Shown here piece by piece: positions 34,074 to 42,086 of a stretch of 42,596 nucleotides of DNA (position 1 is the first letter of the stretch; each line of letters begins with the position of its first letter). The position numbers and the translations under genes are program-made. The stretch comes from an uncultured Bacteroidales bacterium. Its GTDB lineage: Bacteria; Bacteroidota; Bacteroidia; Bacteroidales; Paludibacteraceae. The stretch covers positions 1-42,596 of the forward strand of contig CAIKVR010000085.1 of the NCBI GenBank assembly GCA_903830915.1. Direction: 5' to 3'. Below the pieces are notes generated by a model that worked only from the letters and a program-made list of their open reading frames with translations, was not told the DNA's origin and made no database searches.

Positions 34074-34109
34074 AGTCTGTTTTAATCTGATTTTAAATGA
34101 TCTTTTATA

Positions 34110-35357
34110 TCATCCTGCAGATTGCTTGATTTTCAATTGTGTTCCGTCTCCAAACTTTTCTTTCAAAGCCTTCATATCATCACTTACTTTCAAGTCAAGA
34201 ATTTTGGCATAATGCTGCGTGGTATGCAGGTTTTTATGACCCAGCATCTTTGATACACTTTCAATGGGAACGCCATTTGTGAGCGTAACCGTGGTGGCAA
34301 AAGTATGACGTGCAATGTGAAAAGTCAATTCTTTATGAATTCCGCAAAGGTCAGCTATTTCCTTCAAATAAGAATTCATCTTTTGATTACTCAGAATAGG
34401 CAATAGACGTTCCTGGTTGACTGCCTGCGGATGGTTACGGTATTTCTCAAGTATAGCTGACGAAAAAGGCAATAAGGGGATGTTGGAACGTGTATTTGTT
34501 TTCGTTCGGTTAACGTAAATCCAGCGTTCTCCATCAACGCCTAACGTTATATTATTGCGTTTTAGCTTTTTTACATCAGCATAGGCCAAACCTGTAAAAC
34601 AACTAAACAGGAATATATCTTTCACCTGATTGAGACGATCTGTCGCAAATTCTTTATTGAACATCGTTTCAATTTCATCCTGGGATAAAAATGCACGTTC
34701 AACTTCGACCATCCTACTCTTGTAATTTATAAACGGATTACGATCAAGCCAGCCGTTGGCTATACAGATTCGTATAATCTTGCCGAAATTCTTGATGTAC
34801 TTCACCGTTGTATTTTGGCAGCAATTGCATTTTGTCTTTAGGTAAAACTCATAGCTTGTAATAAATTCATGATTAATCTTGCGTATATCAATATCGGAAA
34901 CTTTGTATTTCCATTTGATAAAGTTAACGGTGTGCTTGAGTGAAGTCTCATAGCGAACATGTGTTGCGGCTGCAAAATCTTTTCCTATGAGAGCTTTAAC
35001 TTCATCATTATGGTTTTGAAAAATGGCAATGAGCATGTGACTGCGTTTTTCAATGCCTAAAATCTTGTTGCGCATGTTTTCAGCATTAACTAAATCATCA
35101 TTCCGGATAAGCTGTTGCTGATAATCATACACTTTGGATTTAAGCGTGTCCAGATAGGAATTTGTTGCTTTTGATTCGGCACTTGTGCCCTTCATGCGAT
35201 TACCTTCAGCAGACCATTTATCTGATGTGGTTAAGCGTTTTGTACTAAATTCGATGCGTTCGCCATTAACAGTAATGCGAATAAAGATGGGTAGAAGTCC
35301 ATCAATGTTTGTTTTTGTTCTTTTTACGAAAAAAAGAACGGATAGTTTTGTGTTCAT
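34110..35357 (-). CDS. Tyrosine recombinase/integrase, IntDOT-like
   Basis: This 415-aa integrase has an N-terminal arm-binding part (VLFFVKRTKTNIDGLLPIFI), a SAM-like core-binding domain (about 125-215: HVRYETSLKHTVNFIKWKYK), and a C-terminal catalytic domain. Catalytic positions are H347-x-x-R350 in FHIARH, H374 in MLGHKNLHTT, and the nucleophile Y383 in QHYAK. The position normally holding the first Arg reads TGLAYAD (A258), as in IntDOT-group recombinases, which also lack this Arg. It has its own promoter (35381-35411) and is read from the tRNA-Ser side into the element, as is common for elements integrated near a tRNA. Relatives integrate and excise Bacteroidota conjugative transposons. 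Confidence 0.92.
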   Translation of the reverse strand: MNTKLSVLFFVKRTKTNIDGLLPIFIRITVNGERIEFSTKRLTTSDKWSAEGNRMKGTSAESKATNSYLDTLKSKVYDYQQQLIRNDDLVNAENMRNKILGIEKRSHMLIAIFQNHNDEVKALIGKDFAAATHVRYETSLKHTVNFIKWKYKVSDIDIRKINHEFITSYEFYLKTKCNCCQNTTVKYIKNFGKIIRICIANGWLDRNPFINYKSRMVEVERAFLSQDEIETMFNKEFATDRLNQVKDIFLFSCFTGLAYADVKKLKRNNITLGVDGERWIYVNRTKTNTRSNIPLLPFSSAILEKYRNHPQAVNQERLLPILSNQKMNSYLKEIADLCGIHKELTFHIARHTFATTVTLTNGVPIESVSKMLGHKNLHTTQHYAKILDLKVSDDMKALKEKFGDGTQLKIKQSAG

Positions 35358-35380
35358 TTGTGGTAACCTTTAAAAAGTTT

Positions 35381-35411
35381 CAAAAATACTTACTTTTTAA
35401 TTCCCAAACAA
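35381..35411 (-). promoter_or_regulatory. Integrase promoter
   Basis: Minus strand: TTG at 35411-35409, a 20-bp spacer, TATTTTTG at 35388-35381. This matches the Bacteroidota consensus and lies 24 bp before the integrase start. Confidence 0.65.
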
Positions 35412-35456
35412 GATGTTCAAAGAATGAACTACTTGATTATAAACACTTTTAGCTCA

Positions 35457-35499
35457 AATTCGGTGGAGGTTCTTTTTCGTTTTTCAAGTCCACCGAATT
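35457..35499. repeat. 11-bp inverted repeat upstream of the integrase
   Basis: aattcggtgga (35457-35467) and tccaccgaatt (35489-35499) are exact complements around a 21-nt loop. It lies between the integrase promoter and tRNA-Ser, where an attachment site is expected, and could be a recombinase or excisionase site. Confidence 0.55.
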
Positions 35500-35551
35500 C
35501 AGCACCTACAGATTGATAGATATTGAATATTTTGTGACTTGTAAAAAACAT

Positions 35552-35585
35552 AAAAGCCTGCAAATCATTGATTTTGCAGGCTTTT
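35552..35585 (-). terminator. Terminator of tRNA-Ser
   Basis: aaaagcctgcaaa (35552-35564) pairs with tttgcaggctttt (35573-35585): 13 bp with an 8-nt loop and T-rich ends in both directions. It lies 24 bp after the tRNA 3' end on the minus strand. Confidence 0.85.
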
Positions 35586-35608
35586 GATTGTTGTTGAAAT
35601 TCAATTTG

Positions 35609-35696
35609 CGGAGAGAAAGGGATTCGAACCCCCGGTACCCTTTTGGAGTACACACGCTTTCCAAGCGTGCCTCTTAAACCACTCGAGCATCTCTCC
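35609..35696 (-). tRNA. tRNA-Ser(GGA)
   Basis: This 88-nt gene has a 7-bp acceptor stem GGAGAGA/TCTCTCC with discriminator G (35609), a D-arm, and an anticodon stem CACGC/GCGTG with loop TTGGAAA. The anticodon GGA is encoded at 35660-35662 and reads UCC/UCU. It has the long variable arm of class II tRNAs and a T-arm with GGTTCGAATCC. CCA is not encoded. A TACTTTTG -7-like element lies just upstream on the minus strand. Its 3' end faces the integrase gene, making it the natural candidate integration target. Confidence 0.96.
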
Positions 35697-35748
35697 TTTT
35701 TTGGAGTCACAAAAGTAAAACAAAAAAACGAGATATTAAAATGAAAAA

Positions 35749-36513
35749 TCAGATTGCAAAAAGCGATTTTGCATTGAGTGTAGTTTGTTCGTCGATTTGC
35801 TGCAATGAACAATTAAAAATTTCTGCAAGTTTATTTGCAACAAGCAGTGTATAAGCACTTTCATTCCGTTTTCCACGATGTGGTGCAGGTGTGAGGTAAG
35901 GCGAATCTGTTTCCAGCAATAGGTATTTCATGTCAATTTGCTCCACAACAGCTGCCAGGCCTGAATTCTTAAAAGTAACAATTCCATTAATTCCCATCAG
36001 AAATCCGCCAAATTCAATGATTTCACGTGCTTCTTCAACAGAACCCGTGAAACTATGAAAAACCCCTCTCAATCCTGAATTTTTGTACGGTTGAAGCGCC
36101 TGCATGGTTTCCCTGAACGAATCACGAACATGAATAATTACCGGTAAATTATATTCCAGCGCCCACTCTATTTGTTGCTGAAAAGCAATGATTTGCTCAT
36201 TCAAAAAAGTTTTATCCCAATACAAGTCGTTACCAATTTCACCCACAGCAATCCAGCTTCTGCGTTCCAGTTCCGTTTTTATAATAGCCAATTCCTCTTT
36301 GTAATTCTCCTTTATGCTTGTGGGATGAAGTCCGATGGCAGCAAAGCAATACTGCGGATATTTTGTTTCAAGCGCTAGCATTTGAGGCAGAGTTTCACTG
36401 TCGACATTGGGAAGAATAATATGTGAAACTCCGGCATCTTTAGCCCGCTGAATGGCTTGGCCACGGTCAGTGTCGAACTCTTCAGAATAAATATGGGAGT
36501 GAGTATCAACCAT
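35749..36513 (-). CDS. tatD: TatD-family metal-dependent deoxyribonuclease
   Basis: This 254-aa hydrolase has a TIM-barrel fold. The N-terminal metal-binding motif is in MVDTHSHIYSEEFDTDRG. Further ligands are in AVGEIGNDLYWDKT, LPVIIHVRDSF, GVFHSFTGS, and the C-terminal LLLETDSPYLTPAPHRGKRN. TatD enzymes act as metal-dependent exonucleases and also process D-aminoacyl or other phosphoesters in some members. It is a housekeeping gene just upstream of tRNA-Ser on the same strand, with 52 bp between. Full length for the family, no defect seen. Confidence 0.93.
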   Translation of the reverse strand: MVDTHSHIYSEEFDTDRGQAIQRAKDAGVSHIILPNVDSETLPQMLALETKYPQYCFAAIGLHPTSIKENYKEELAIIKTELERRSWIAVGEIGNDLYWDKTFLNEQIIAFQQQIEWALEYNLPVIIHVRDSFRETMQALQPYKNSGLRGVFHSFTGSVEEAREIIEFGGFLMGINGIVTFKNSGLAAVVEQIDMKYLLLETDSPYLTPAPHRGKRNESAYTLLVANKLAEIFNCSLQQIDEQTTLNAKSLFAI

Positions 36514-36651
36514 TTACAATTTGTTCATTTACAACTTACAATTGCTAACAAAAAGTTATTAAGCACTAAAGATGTATCAATAATTATATTTATAAGTCAA
36601 AATTCTAAAGTTGCAATCGTAAATTTTAAAATTGTACATCGTAAATTACTT

Positions 36652-38169
36652 TTATTCCCACTCAATGGTTGCTGGCGGTTTGGAGCTGATATCGTACACC
36701 ACGCGGTTCACACCCTTTACCTTGTTGATGATTTCGTTGGACATTTTTGCCAAAAATTCGTAAGGCAGTTGAGCCCAATCTGCTGTCATCGCATCGGTGG
36801 AAGTTACGGCACGTAAAGCAACAGCATTTTCGTAGGTTCGTTCGTCACCCATCACACCCACCGATTGTACCGGAAGCAGAATGACGCCTGCCTGCCAAAC
36901 TTTATCATATAAATTCCACTCACGAAGTCCATTGATAAAAATATCGTCGGCATCCTGCAAAATTCTAACTTTCTCTTCCGTGATATCACCCAGAATTCGT
37001 ACTGCGAGTCCAGGACCTGGAAACGGTTGTCGTTTGATAAGATGGTGCATCATGCCTAATTCATGTCCCACCCTGCGCACTTCGTCTTTGAACAGCAAAC
37101 GTAAAGGTTCGCAAAGTTTCAGGTTCATTTTTTCAGGCAATCCACCCACGTTGTGATGCGATTTAATTACCGTTCCGGTAATTGAAAGTGATTCAATTAT
37201 ATCGGGATAAATGGTGCCCTGAGCCAGCCATTTTACATCTTTTATTTTATGAGCCTCTTCGTCGAACACATCGATAAAGCCGCTACCAATGATTTTGCGT
37301 TTTTGTTCGGGGTCGGAAACTCCGGCTAATGCTTTGTAGAATCGTTCTTTTACATTTACACCAATTACGTTCAGACCTAAATGTTCATAATCGCGCATCA
37401 CATTTTCAAATTCATTTTTGCGAAGCAATCCGTGATCTACAAAAATACAAGTCAGGTTTTTACCAATGGCCTTATTGAGTAAAACGGCAGCAACTGACGA
37501 ATCGACACCACCTGAAAGTCCCAGAACAACTTTATCATTACCCAATTGCTTTTTCAATTCAGCAACAGTTGATTCAACAAATGAAGCCGGAGACCAATCG
37601 CGTTTACATTCGCAGATATTCAGAAAGTTTTCGAGCAATTGCGTACCATCCAGCGTGTGAAAAACTTCGGGGTGAAACTGCACACCCCATGTTTTTTCAC
37701 CTTCCACTTTGAAAGCAGCCAATTCAACATCGTCTGTACTGGCAATTTTTTTGAAATTTGTAGGAATTTTGGTAATGCTATCGCCGTGAGACATCCAAAT
37801 TTGAGATCCAGGCTGTATATTTTTCAAAAGCAGATCATTCAGATCGATAAAAGTCATGTTGGCACGACCATATTCACGAGAGCCAGCTGATTCTACATTT
37901 CCACCCGACGTATAAGCCATAAACTGAGCTCCGTAGCAAATACCCAACACCGGAAATTTTCCTCGAATCTGACTTAAATCAGTTTTAAATGCGGCCGGAT
38001 CATATACCGAAAACGGACTTCCTGAAAGAATAACACCTTTAATTTTTTCTGTATTTTCAGGGAACTTATTGTATGGCAGGATTTCGCAGTATTCATTGAG
38101 TTCACGAAGGCGGCGACCTATTAACTGTGTGGTTTGTGAACCAAAATCTAGAATGATAATTTTTTCCAT
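36652..38169 (-). CDS. guaA: GMP synthase (glutamine-hydrolysing)
   Basis: This 505-aa protein converts XMP to GMP with ATP and glutamine. The N-terminal class I glutamine amidotransferase has its nucleophilic Cys in [12 protein letters not shown] and the His/Glu pair in [11 protein letters not shown]. The ATP-pyrophosphatase P-loop is [17 protein letters not shown]. The C-terminal dimerisation domain carries [37 protein letters not shown] and the closing PPATIEWE. It has a consensus promoter 28-59 bp upstream. A highly conserved housekeeping enzyme; its presence marks this stretch as chromosomal. Confidence 0.98.
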   Translation of the reverse strand: MEKIIILDFGSQTTQLIGRRLRELNEYCEILPYNKFPENTEKIKGVILSGSPFSVYDPAAFKTDLSQIRGKFPVLGICYGAQFMAYTSGGNVESAGSREYGRANMTFIDLNDLLLKNIQPGSQIWMSHGDSITKIPTNFKKIASTDDVELAAFKVEGEKTWGVQFHPEVFHTLDGTQLLENFLNICECKRDWSPASFVESTVAELKKQLGNDKVVLGLSGGVDSSVAAVLLNKAIGKNLTCIFVDHGLLRKNEFENVMRDYEHLGLNVIGVNVKERFYKALAGVSDPEQKRKIIGSGFIDVFDEEAHKIKDVKWLAQGTIYPDIIESLSITGTVIKSHHNVGGLPEKMNLKLCEPLRLLFKDEVRRVGHELGMMHHLIKRQPFPGPGLAVRILGDITEEKVRILQDADDIFINGLREWNLYDKVWQAGVILLPVQSVGVMGDERTYENAVALRAVTSTDAMTADWAQLPYEFLAKMSNEIINKVKGVNRVVYDISSKPPATIEWE

Positions 38170-38197
38170 TGGTGGGTTTTATCTTTGAAAAGTTGCG

Positions 38198-38228
38198 CAA
38201 AAGTACAAAAAATCGATACTTTACACAA
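38198..38228 (-). promoter_or_regulatory. guaA promoter
   Basis: Minus strand: TTG at 38228-38226, a 20-bp spacer, TACTTTTG at 38205-38198. This matches the Bacteroidota consensus, 28 bp before the guaA start. Confidence 0.7.
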
Positions 38229-38311
38229 GATTTATAATGCAAAATACGATACTAAAATTAGTACTAAAAAACAGATAAAAGTTCTTTAGGACTAAGTAAT
38301 TATATGGTGAA

Positions 38312-38620
38312 TTATGCTTCGCCTCCACCAAATGCCATAGGAACCGGTGGCACAAAGCCATTATCCGGAACCTTAATTTTTCCGTTTTGCGATTCATATT
38401 TAGCAATATTGTCCTGCAAAGCAAAAAGCAAGCGTTTTGCATGTTCCGGAGTCAGGATAATTCGCGATTTTACGTTTGCTTTGGGAGTTCCGGGCATCAT
38501 ACGCACAAAATCAACCACAAATTCAGAAGTTGAGTGCGAAATAATTGCCAGATTTGAATAAGTACCTTCAGCTACTTCAGCTGAAAGTTCGATGTTAATT
38601 TGATTGTCCTGATTTTCCAT
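38312..38620 (-). CDS. DUF3467-family protein
   Basis: This 102-aa protein has the layout of DUF3467: an N-terminal IELSAEVAEGTYSNLAIISH strand, FVVDFVRMMPGTPKANVKSR, then a helix with ILTPEHAKRLLFALQDNIAK. A short glycine-rich tail follows (FVPPVPMAFGGGEA). The family is common in Bacteroidota and lies near housekeeping genes; its function is unknown. It has no signal peptide or membrane segment. A TACCTTTG -7-like element lies upstream on the minus strand (38674-38667), and the gene is divergent from the phzF-like gene. Confidence 0.85.
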   Translation of the reverse strand: MENQDNQINIELSAEVAEGTYSNLAIISHSTSEFVVDFVRMMPGTPKANVKSRIILTPEHAKRLLFALQDNIAKYESQNGKIKVPDNGFVPPVPMAFGGGEA

Positions 38621-38734
38621 TTTTTATTTATATTTTACAAAGTTGAGTGTTTAATAAAAGTGAGTACAAAGGTACAATTTTTTGTCGACGATTAAATAAA
38701 ACAGACTTTAAATAAAATTATCAGGTTAAGATTA

Positions 38735-38765
38735 TTGGTTATTTAATCATTTCACTTTACCTTTG
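38735..38765 (+). promoter_or_regulatory. Promoter of the PhzF-like gene
   Basis: TTG (38735-38737), a 20-bp spacer, TACCTTTG (38758-38765). Its position argues for the ATG at 38784 as start, since an upstream TTG at 38763 would lie inside the -7 element. Confidence 0.7.
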
Positions 38766-38783
38766 TTATCTGAAAAAAACATA

Positions 38784-39578
38784 ATGAAGAAACTTACTCT
38801 TTTTCAGGTCGATGCATTTACCGATGAACTTTTCAAAGGTAATTCAGCAGCAGTATGTCCACTCACAAAATGGCTACCTGCCGAATTGTTGCAAAAAATT
38901 GCCTCAGAGAATAATCTGGCTGAAACAGCATTCATTGCTCCTTCTAATAATGGATATGACATTCGCTGGTTCACACCAACTGTTGAAGTCGATTTATGCG
39001 GTCATGCAACACTGGCTTCTGCTTATGTTTTGTTTAATTACCTGAACTACAACTCAAATACGATTAATTTCTTTTCATCACATAGCGGTGAACTGAAAGT
39101 TACACGAAAGAAAGATATTTTGTATCTTGATTTTCCAACCGATACATTTGAAAAAACACTGAATGATTTTGAAATTGAACAATGTATTGGAATTCCTCCG
39201 CTTGAAGTTTATAAAGGAAAATGGGACTATATGGCAGTTTTTGAAAACGAAAAACAGATAACTTCACTCCTACCCGACTACAACAAAATATCGTTGCTGA
39301 AAGCCCGTGGATTAATTGTAACAGCTAAAGGTAAAGATGTTGATTTTGTTTCACGTTTCTTTGCACCTCAATCGGGAATTAATGAAGATCCTGTAACAGG
39401 TTCAACACATACAACACTTATTCCATATTGGAGTAAAAAACTTCGAAAAACTGAGTTAAAGGCATTACAGCTATCAAAACGAGGAGGAAAACTGGATTGC
39501 ATTTATCAGGGAAATCGTTGTCTGATTGGGGGAAATGCAAAATTATACCTGAGTGGAGAAATTGAAATAAATGAATAA
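38784..39578 (+). CDS. PhzF-family isomerase/epimerase-like protein
   Basis: This 264-aa cytoplasmic protein (from the ATG at 38784) has the two-domain PhzF fold. The N-terminal half shows LFQVDAFTDELFKGNSAAVC and ENNLAETAFIAPSNNGYDIR, where the Glu is the catalytic acid, plus EVDLCGHATLASAYVLF. The second half has the conserved INEDPVTGSTHTTLIPYWS. Members are isomerases or racemases of small metabolites, and most chromosomal copies have unknown substrates. It overlaps the next gene by 8 nt. The start is decided by the promoter position. Confidence 0.92.
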   Translation: MKKLTLFQVDAFTDELFKGNSAAVCPLTKWLPAELLQKIASENNLAETAFIAPSNNGYDIRWFTPTVEVDLCGHATLASAYVLFNYLNYNSNTINFFSSHSGELKVTRKKDILYLDFPTDTFEKTLNDFEIEQCIGIPPLEVYKGKWDYMAVFENEKQITSLLPDYNKISLLKARGLIVTAKGKDVDFVSRFFAPQSGINEDPVTGSTHTTLIPYWSKKLRKTELKALQLSKRGGKLDCIYQGNRCLIGGNAKLYLSGEIEINE

Positions 39579-40137
39579 TATGCAACCAGTATTTTTCGAA
39601 AATCAATCCGGGTTCAGAAAGTGGTTGGAAAATAACTTTTTAACCGAAACGGAACTAATTGTTGGATTTTATAAAGTAAGTACCGGCAAACCTTCCATGA
39701 CCTGGTCAGAGTCGGTCGATGAGGCTTTATGTTTTGGTTGGATTGACAGTATCAGAAAAACTGTTGACAATGAGAGTTATAGCATTCGTTTCACACCCCG
39801 GAATCCAAAAAGTATCTGGAGTGAGGTAAATATACGGAAAATGGAAAGTTTACTGTCAAAAGGACAAGTAACGTCAAAAGGAGCAGAACTTTTCATAAAC
39901 AGAACAGAAGGCAAATCAATTCTTTACAGTTATGAAAATAAACCAGTGGAATTACCTATAGAATTCAGAATACAGTTTGAATCAAATAAAAAGGCTTATG
40001 AATTTTTTGAAAAACAATCCAATTCATATAAAAAAACTGCCTATTTTTGGGTCTTGAGTGCAAAACTTGAAGCTACACGTAAAACCAGGTTGGAAAAATT
40101 GATTCTAAAAAGTGAATATCATCTTAAGATATTTTAA
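39571..40137 (+). CDS. YdeI/OmpD-associated-family protein
   Basis: This 188-aa protein shows YdeI-family landmarks: FRKWLENNFLTETELIVGFY, the motif TWSESVDEALCFGWIDSIRK (about residues 44-63), then YSIRFTPRNPKSIWSEVNIR. The C-terminal half is Lys-rich and helical. Family members have been linked to stress or antimicrobial-peptide tolerance, but no biochemical function is established. It overlaps the PhzF-like gene end by 8 nt and is followed after 21 bp by the repeat-protein gene, so the three are probably an operon. Confidence 0.85.
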   Translation: MNNMQPVFFENQSGFRKWLENNFLTETELIVGFYKVSTGKPSMTWSESVDEALCFGWIDSIRKTVDNESYSIRFTPRNPKSIWSEVNIRKMESLLSKGQVTSKGAELFINRTEGKSILYSYENKPVELPIEFRIQFESNKKAYEFFEKQSNSYKKTAYFWVLSAKLEATRKTRLEKLILKSEYHLKIF

Positions 40138-40158
40138 ACCCTAAAAAACTATAGTCCA

Positions 40159-41298
40159 ATGAAAAAGAGCAGTTTAATTGTCGGATTACTAATTCTTGCA
40201 AGCAGTTTTCGAGTTTATGCACAAAATTTAATTCCAGCTAAACAGGAAACTGTTATTTATACAATAGGTTACAATAAAATTCCCGACAAATACAACATAC
40301 CTCTGATTGGATTCGTAAATGTCGCAAAAGGCAGTCATTCAGGTATTCAAATTGGATTTCTTAATACTACAGCCTCAAATTTCAAAGGACTTGGTATTGG
40401 TTTTGCCAATACTGTTGGTGGTGAAAATACAGGTTCAAGTATTGGTTTTTTTAATACTGTTGGTGCATCCTCTAAGGGAATAGACATAGGTTTCTTCAAT
40501 ACCATTGGGAACAGTGGCTCCGGTGTCGAAGTCGGATTTTTCAATACACTTGGAAATTCATTTCATGGAATTCAAACCGGTTTTTTCAATACACTTGGTA
40601 ATAGTGCTGATGGCATTCAGGTAGGGTTTTCAAACATTTCAGGCAACTCAATGAAGGGTGTACAGGTAGGATTTTCAAATATTCTTGGGAACTCAATGAC
40701 TGGAATTCAGGTTGGATTCTCCAATATAGTGGGCAAAGAAGTAACAGGGTTTCAGCTTGGGTTTTACAATCGAACACGTAAATTATCAGGTTTTCAAATT
40801 GGATTTTTAAATCTTATTGATACTGTGAATTCCGGTATTCCTGTTGGTTTTTTGACAGCAGTAAAAAAAGGAGGCTATCGCGCACTGGAAATTGGTACGA
40901 ATGAAATGTTCCCGATAAATATTGCTTACAAAACTGGAGTGAAAGAATTCTATACTTCCCTGCTTTTATCGTATAGTCCGTTTTCAAACAATCATATTGG
41001 CATTGGAATGGGGATAGGATCAACCATAGCACTTAATAAAAAGCTTGATTTCAATCCTGAAATTTTATCACAAATTACCTGTACGGTTCTTTGGGATCAA
41101 ATTTACAGTCTGGATTTGAATTTGAAATATAAATTGTCTGAAAAATTCAGTGTAGTTGCCGGTCCAACGGTAATATGGAATCATTTGCAGAATGGAAATG
41201 AATTTCACAAACCTGTTTTTGCACTTTATGAAAATGAATTGGATGCAAACAATAAGTTACTGATTGGGTTAAAAGCAGCCCTGAGATATCAATTTTGA
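40159..41298 (+). CDS. Exported surface protein with about twelve 15-residue GxxxGFxN repeats
   Basis: This 379-aa protein has a signal peptide (1-21, cut after YA) and then, from about residue 60 to 235, about twelve tandem repeats of ~15 residues with consensus G-[IV]-[QE]-[VI]-G-F-x-N-[TI]-x-G-N-S-x-x. Examples are GIQVGFSNISGNSMK and GVQVGFSNILGNSMT. The alternating hydrophobic pattern fits a beta-solenoid of the LA_2272-type surface-repeat family. The last ~140 residues look like transmembrane beta-strands and end AALRYQF with a terminal Phe, suggesting outer-membrane insertion. Function is unknown; adhesion or surface-layer roles are plausible. Tandem repeats may vary in number between strains. 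Confidence 0.75.
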   Translation: MKKSSLIVGLLILASSFRVYAQNLIPAKQETVIYTIGYNKIPDKYNIPLIGFVNVAKGSHSGIQIGFLNTTASNFKGLGIGFANTVGGENTGSSIGFFNTVGASSKGIDIGFFNTIGNSGSGVEVGFFNTLGNSFHGIQTGFFNTLGNSADGIQVGFSNISGNSMKGVQVGFSNILGNSMTGIQVGFSNIVGKEVTGFQLGFYNRTRKLSGFQIGFLNLIDTVNSGIPVGFLTAVKKGGYRALEIGTNEMFPINIAYKTGVKEFYTSLLLSYSPFSNNHIGIGMGIGSTIALNKKLDFNPEILSQITCTVLWDQIYSLDLNLKYKLSEKFSVVAGPTVIWNHLQNGNEFHKPVFALYENELDANNKLLIGLKAALRYQF

Positions 41299-41306
41299 TT
41301 AAAAAC

Positions 41307-41343
41307 AAAAATCCCGACAATCAGTTGATTATCGGGATTTTTT
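41307..41343. terminator. Strong hairpin terminator after the repeat-protein gene
   Basis: aaaaatcccgacaatca (41307-41323) pairs with tgattatcgggattttt (41326-41342), with one G-T pair and T- and A-runs at the ends. It serves the plus-strand gene and would also terminate a minus-strand tRNA once located at 41345. Confidence 0.85.
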
Positions 41344-41344
41344 G

Positions 41345-41365
41345 TGCGGCTGAAGGGACTCGAAC
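41345..41365 (-). other. tRNA 3'-end fragment, likely attachment-site remnant
   Basis: Read on the minus strand: GTTCGAGTCCCTTCAGCCGC then A. This fits a T-loop (TTCGAGT), a 3' T-stem (CCCTT), a 3' acceptor strand (CAGCCGC) and discriminator A of a tRNA. The expected 5' T-stem AAGG is replaced by unrelated sequence (ttaaattt on the plus strand), so the tRNA body is missing. A lone tRNA 3' end followed by AT-rich accessory DNA is the typical far-end scar of an element integrated in a tRNA gene. Confidence 0.6.
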
Positions 41366-41596
41366 TTAAATTTATAATATAACTATATATCAATAGGTTA
41401 TACAAGATAATTTAATATTCTATTTCAATAAATCCCTAATTAGCACCTTAAGAAGTAATTTATTAAGTAATTTTCTTGTCAAAGAGTTCTTTTTTAAATT
41501 TAATTATTAATAGTCTATTAGTAAAAATATAATAAGATTATGAGTAAAATATTTTGCATTATCTCACAAATTCACAAATAATTCAATCACAAGTTC
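41366..41596. other. AT-rich noncoding stretch at an island edge
   Basis: No gene, repeat or RNA is recognised. The base composition is much more AT-rich than the housekeeping genes to the left, in line with a change from chromosome to acquired DNA at about 41365. Confidence 0.4.
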
Positions 41597-42079
41597 TTAG
41601 GAAAATAAATAAATAACCTTTTTCTTGTAGTCTATTACCCAATTATTATTAATTAAAAAATCAGTTCCTAGTACAATATCAATAAGAACATCTTCTACTC
41701 TGTAAAGAGATTCATTTAATTTAAAAACAGAGAAAATATCAGAATACTTTTTACCATTTACCTCAAAATTAAAATTCAACTTATCTACTGTTTGCTTAAC
41801 ATCATTTCTTATTACCATTTTATGTGTTCCAAGTGCTTCAAACTGGTCTTTGAATAGATACATTTTGGGTTTTGCTAAGAAATAAGGATATTCATTTTCT
41901 TCCAAACAAGTATAATAGTCCTCATCTACTTCAAAATAAATAAAGGTTGGGTCAATCAAATTATGTTTAATACTTGTATCAATCAATGCTCTAAAAGTAA
42001 ATTCTTCAAGAACTTTTAATTTGAGTAGAGGTAATTCCTCATTAAATCTATTAATAGGAGTATATAAAAATTCTGCCAT
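41597..42079 (-). CDS. Retropepsin-like protein with altered active-site triplet (D-T-S)
   Basis: This 160-aa protein resembles its upstream neighbour: an N-terminal strand pair, then FRALIDTSIKHNLID (D34-T35-S36) at the place of the aspartic-protease D-T-G. The C-terminal IDIVLGTDFLINNNWVIDYK followed by KKVIYLFS matches the neighbour's ILGNEFFIENEWVIDFEKLT. Retropepsin-fold proteases use one Asp per subunit in a dimer. Gly to Ser at the third position may weaken or change activity, so it could be an inactive partner in a heterodimer. No signal peptide. It starts 7 bp after the neighbour's stop, so the two are co-transcribed. Substrate unknown. Confidence 0.65.
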   Translation of the reverse strand: MAEFLYTPINRFNEELPLLKLKVLEEFTFRALIDTSIKHNLIDPTFIYFEVDEDYYTCLEENEYPYFLAKPKMYLFKDQFEALGTHKMVIRNDVKQTVDKLNFNFEVNGKKYSDIFSVFKLNESLYRVEDVLIDIVLGTDFLINNNWVIDYKKKVIYLFS

Positions 42080-42086
42080 CTCTTAA

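Larger units (their letters stand above)
27887..35608. mobile_element. Small integrated element (RteC to integrase) beside tRNA-Ser
   Basis: Gene content is that of an integrated accessory element: RteC-type excision regulator, phage-like GH108 endolysin, HTH/replication/DnaC-like trio, AbiE defence pair, DEDDh exonuclease and an IntDOT-like tyrosine recombinase read toward the element interior. The right limit is probably between the integrase start (35357) and the 3' end of tRNA-Ser (35609). The left limit probably lies between the fucO terminator (27840) and rteC. No direct repeat of the tRNA-Ser 3' end is seen elsewhere in the window, so the exact ends are not proved. No mobilisation, conjugation or capsid gene is visible. 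Confidence 0.5.

Noticed and set aside
35609-35696. Proof of integration by a duplicated tRNA-Ser 3' end
   Set aside because: I searched by eye for a second copy of the tRNA 3' end left of the integrase and found none, so the tRNA is only a candidate target.
35429-35812. Minus-strand frame of 127 codons across tRNA-Ser
   Set aside because: It runs straight through the tRNA gene, its terminator and the end of tatD, so it cannot be a gene.
38195-38206. GTAnnTTTGC word in the guaA promoter as an integrase core site
   Set aside because: It matches the IntDOT-type core word, but the same bases form the expected -7 promoter element and no element boundary is seen there.
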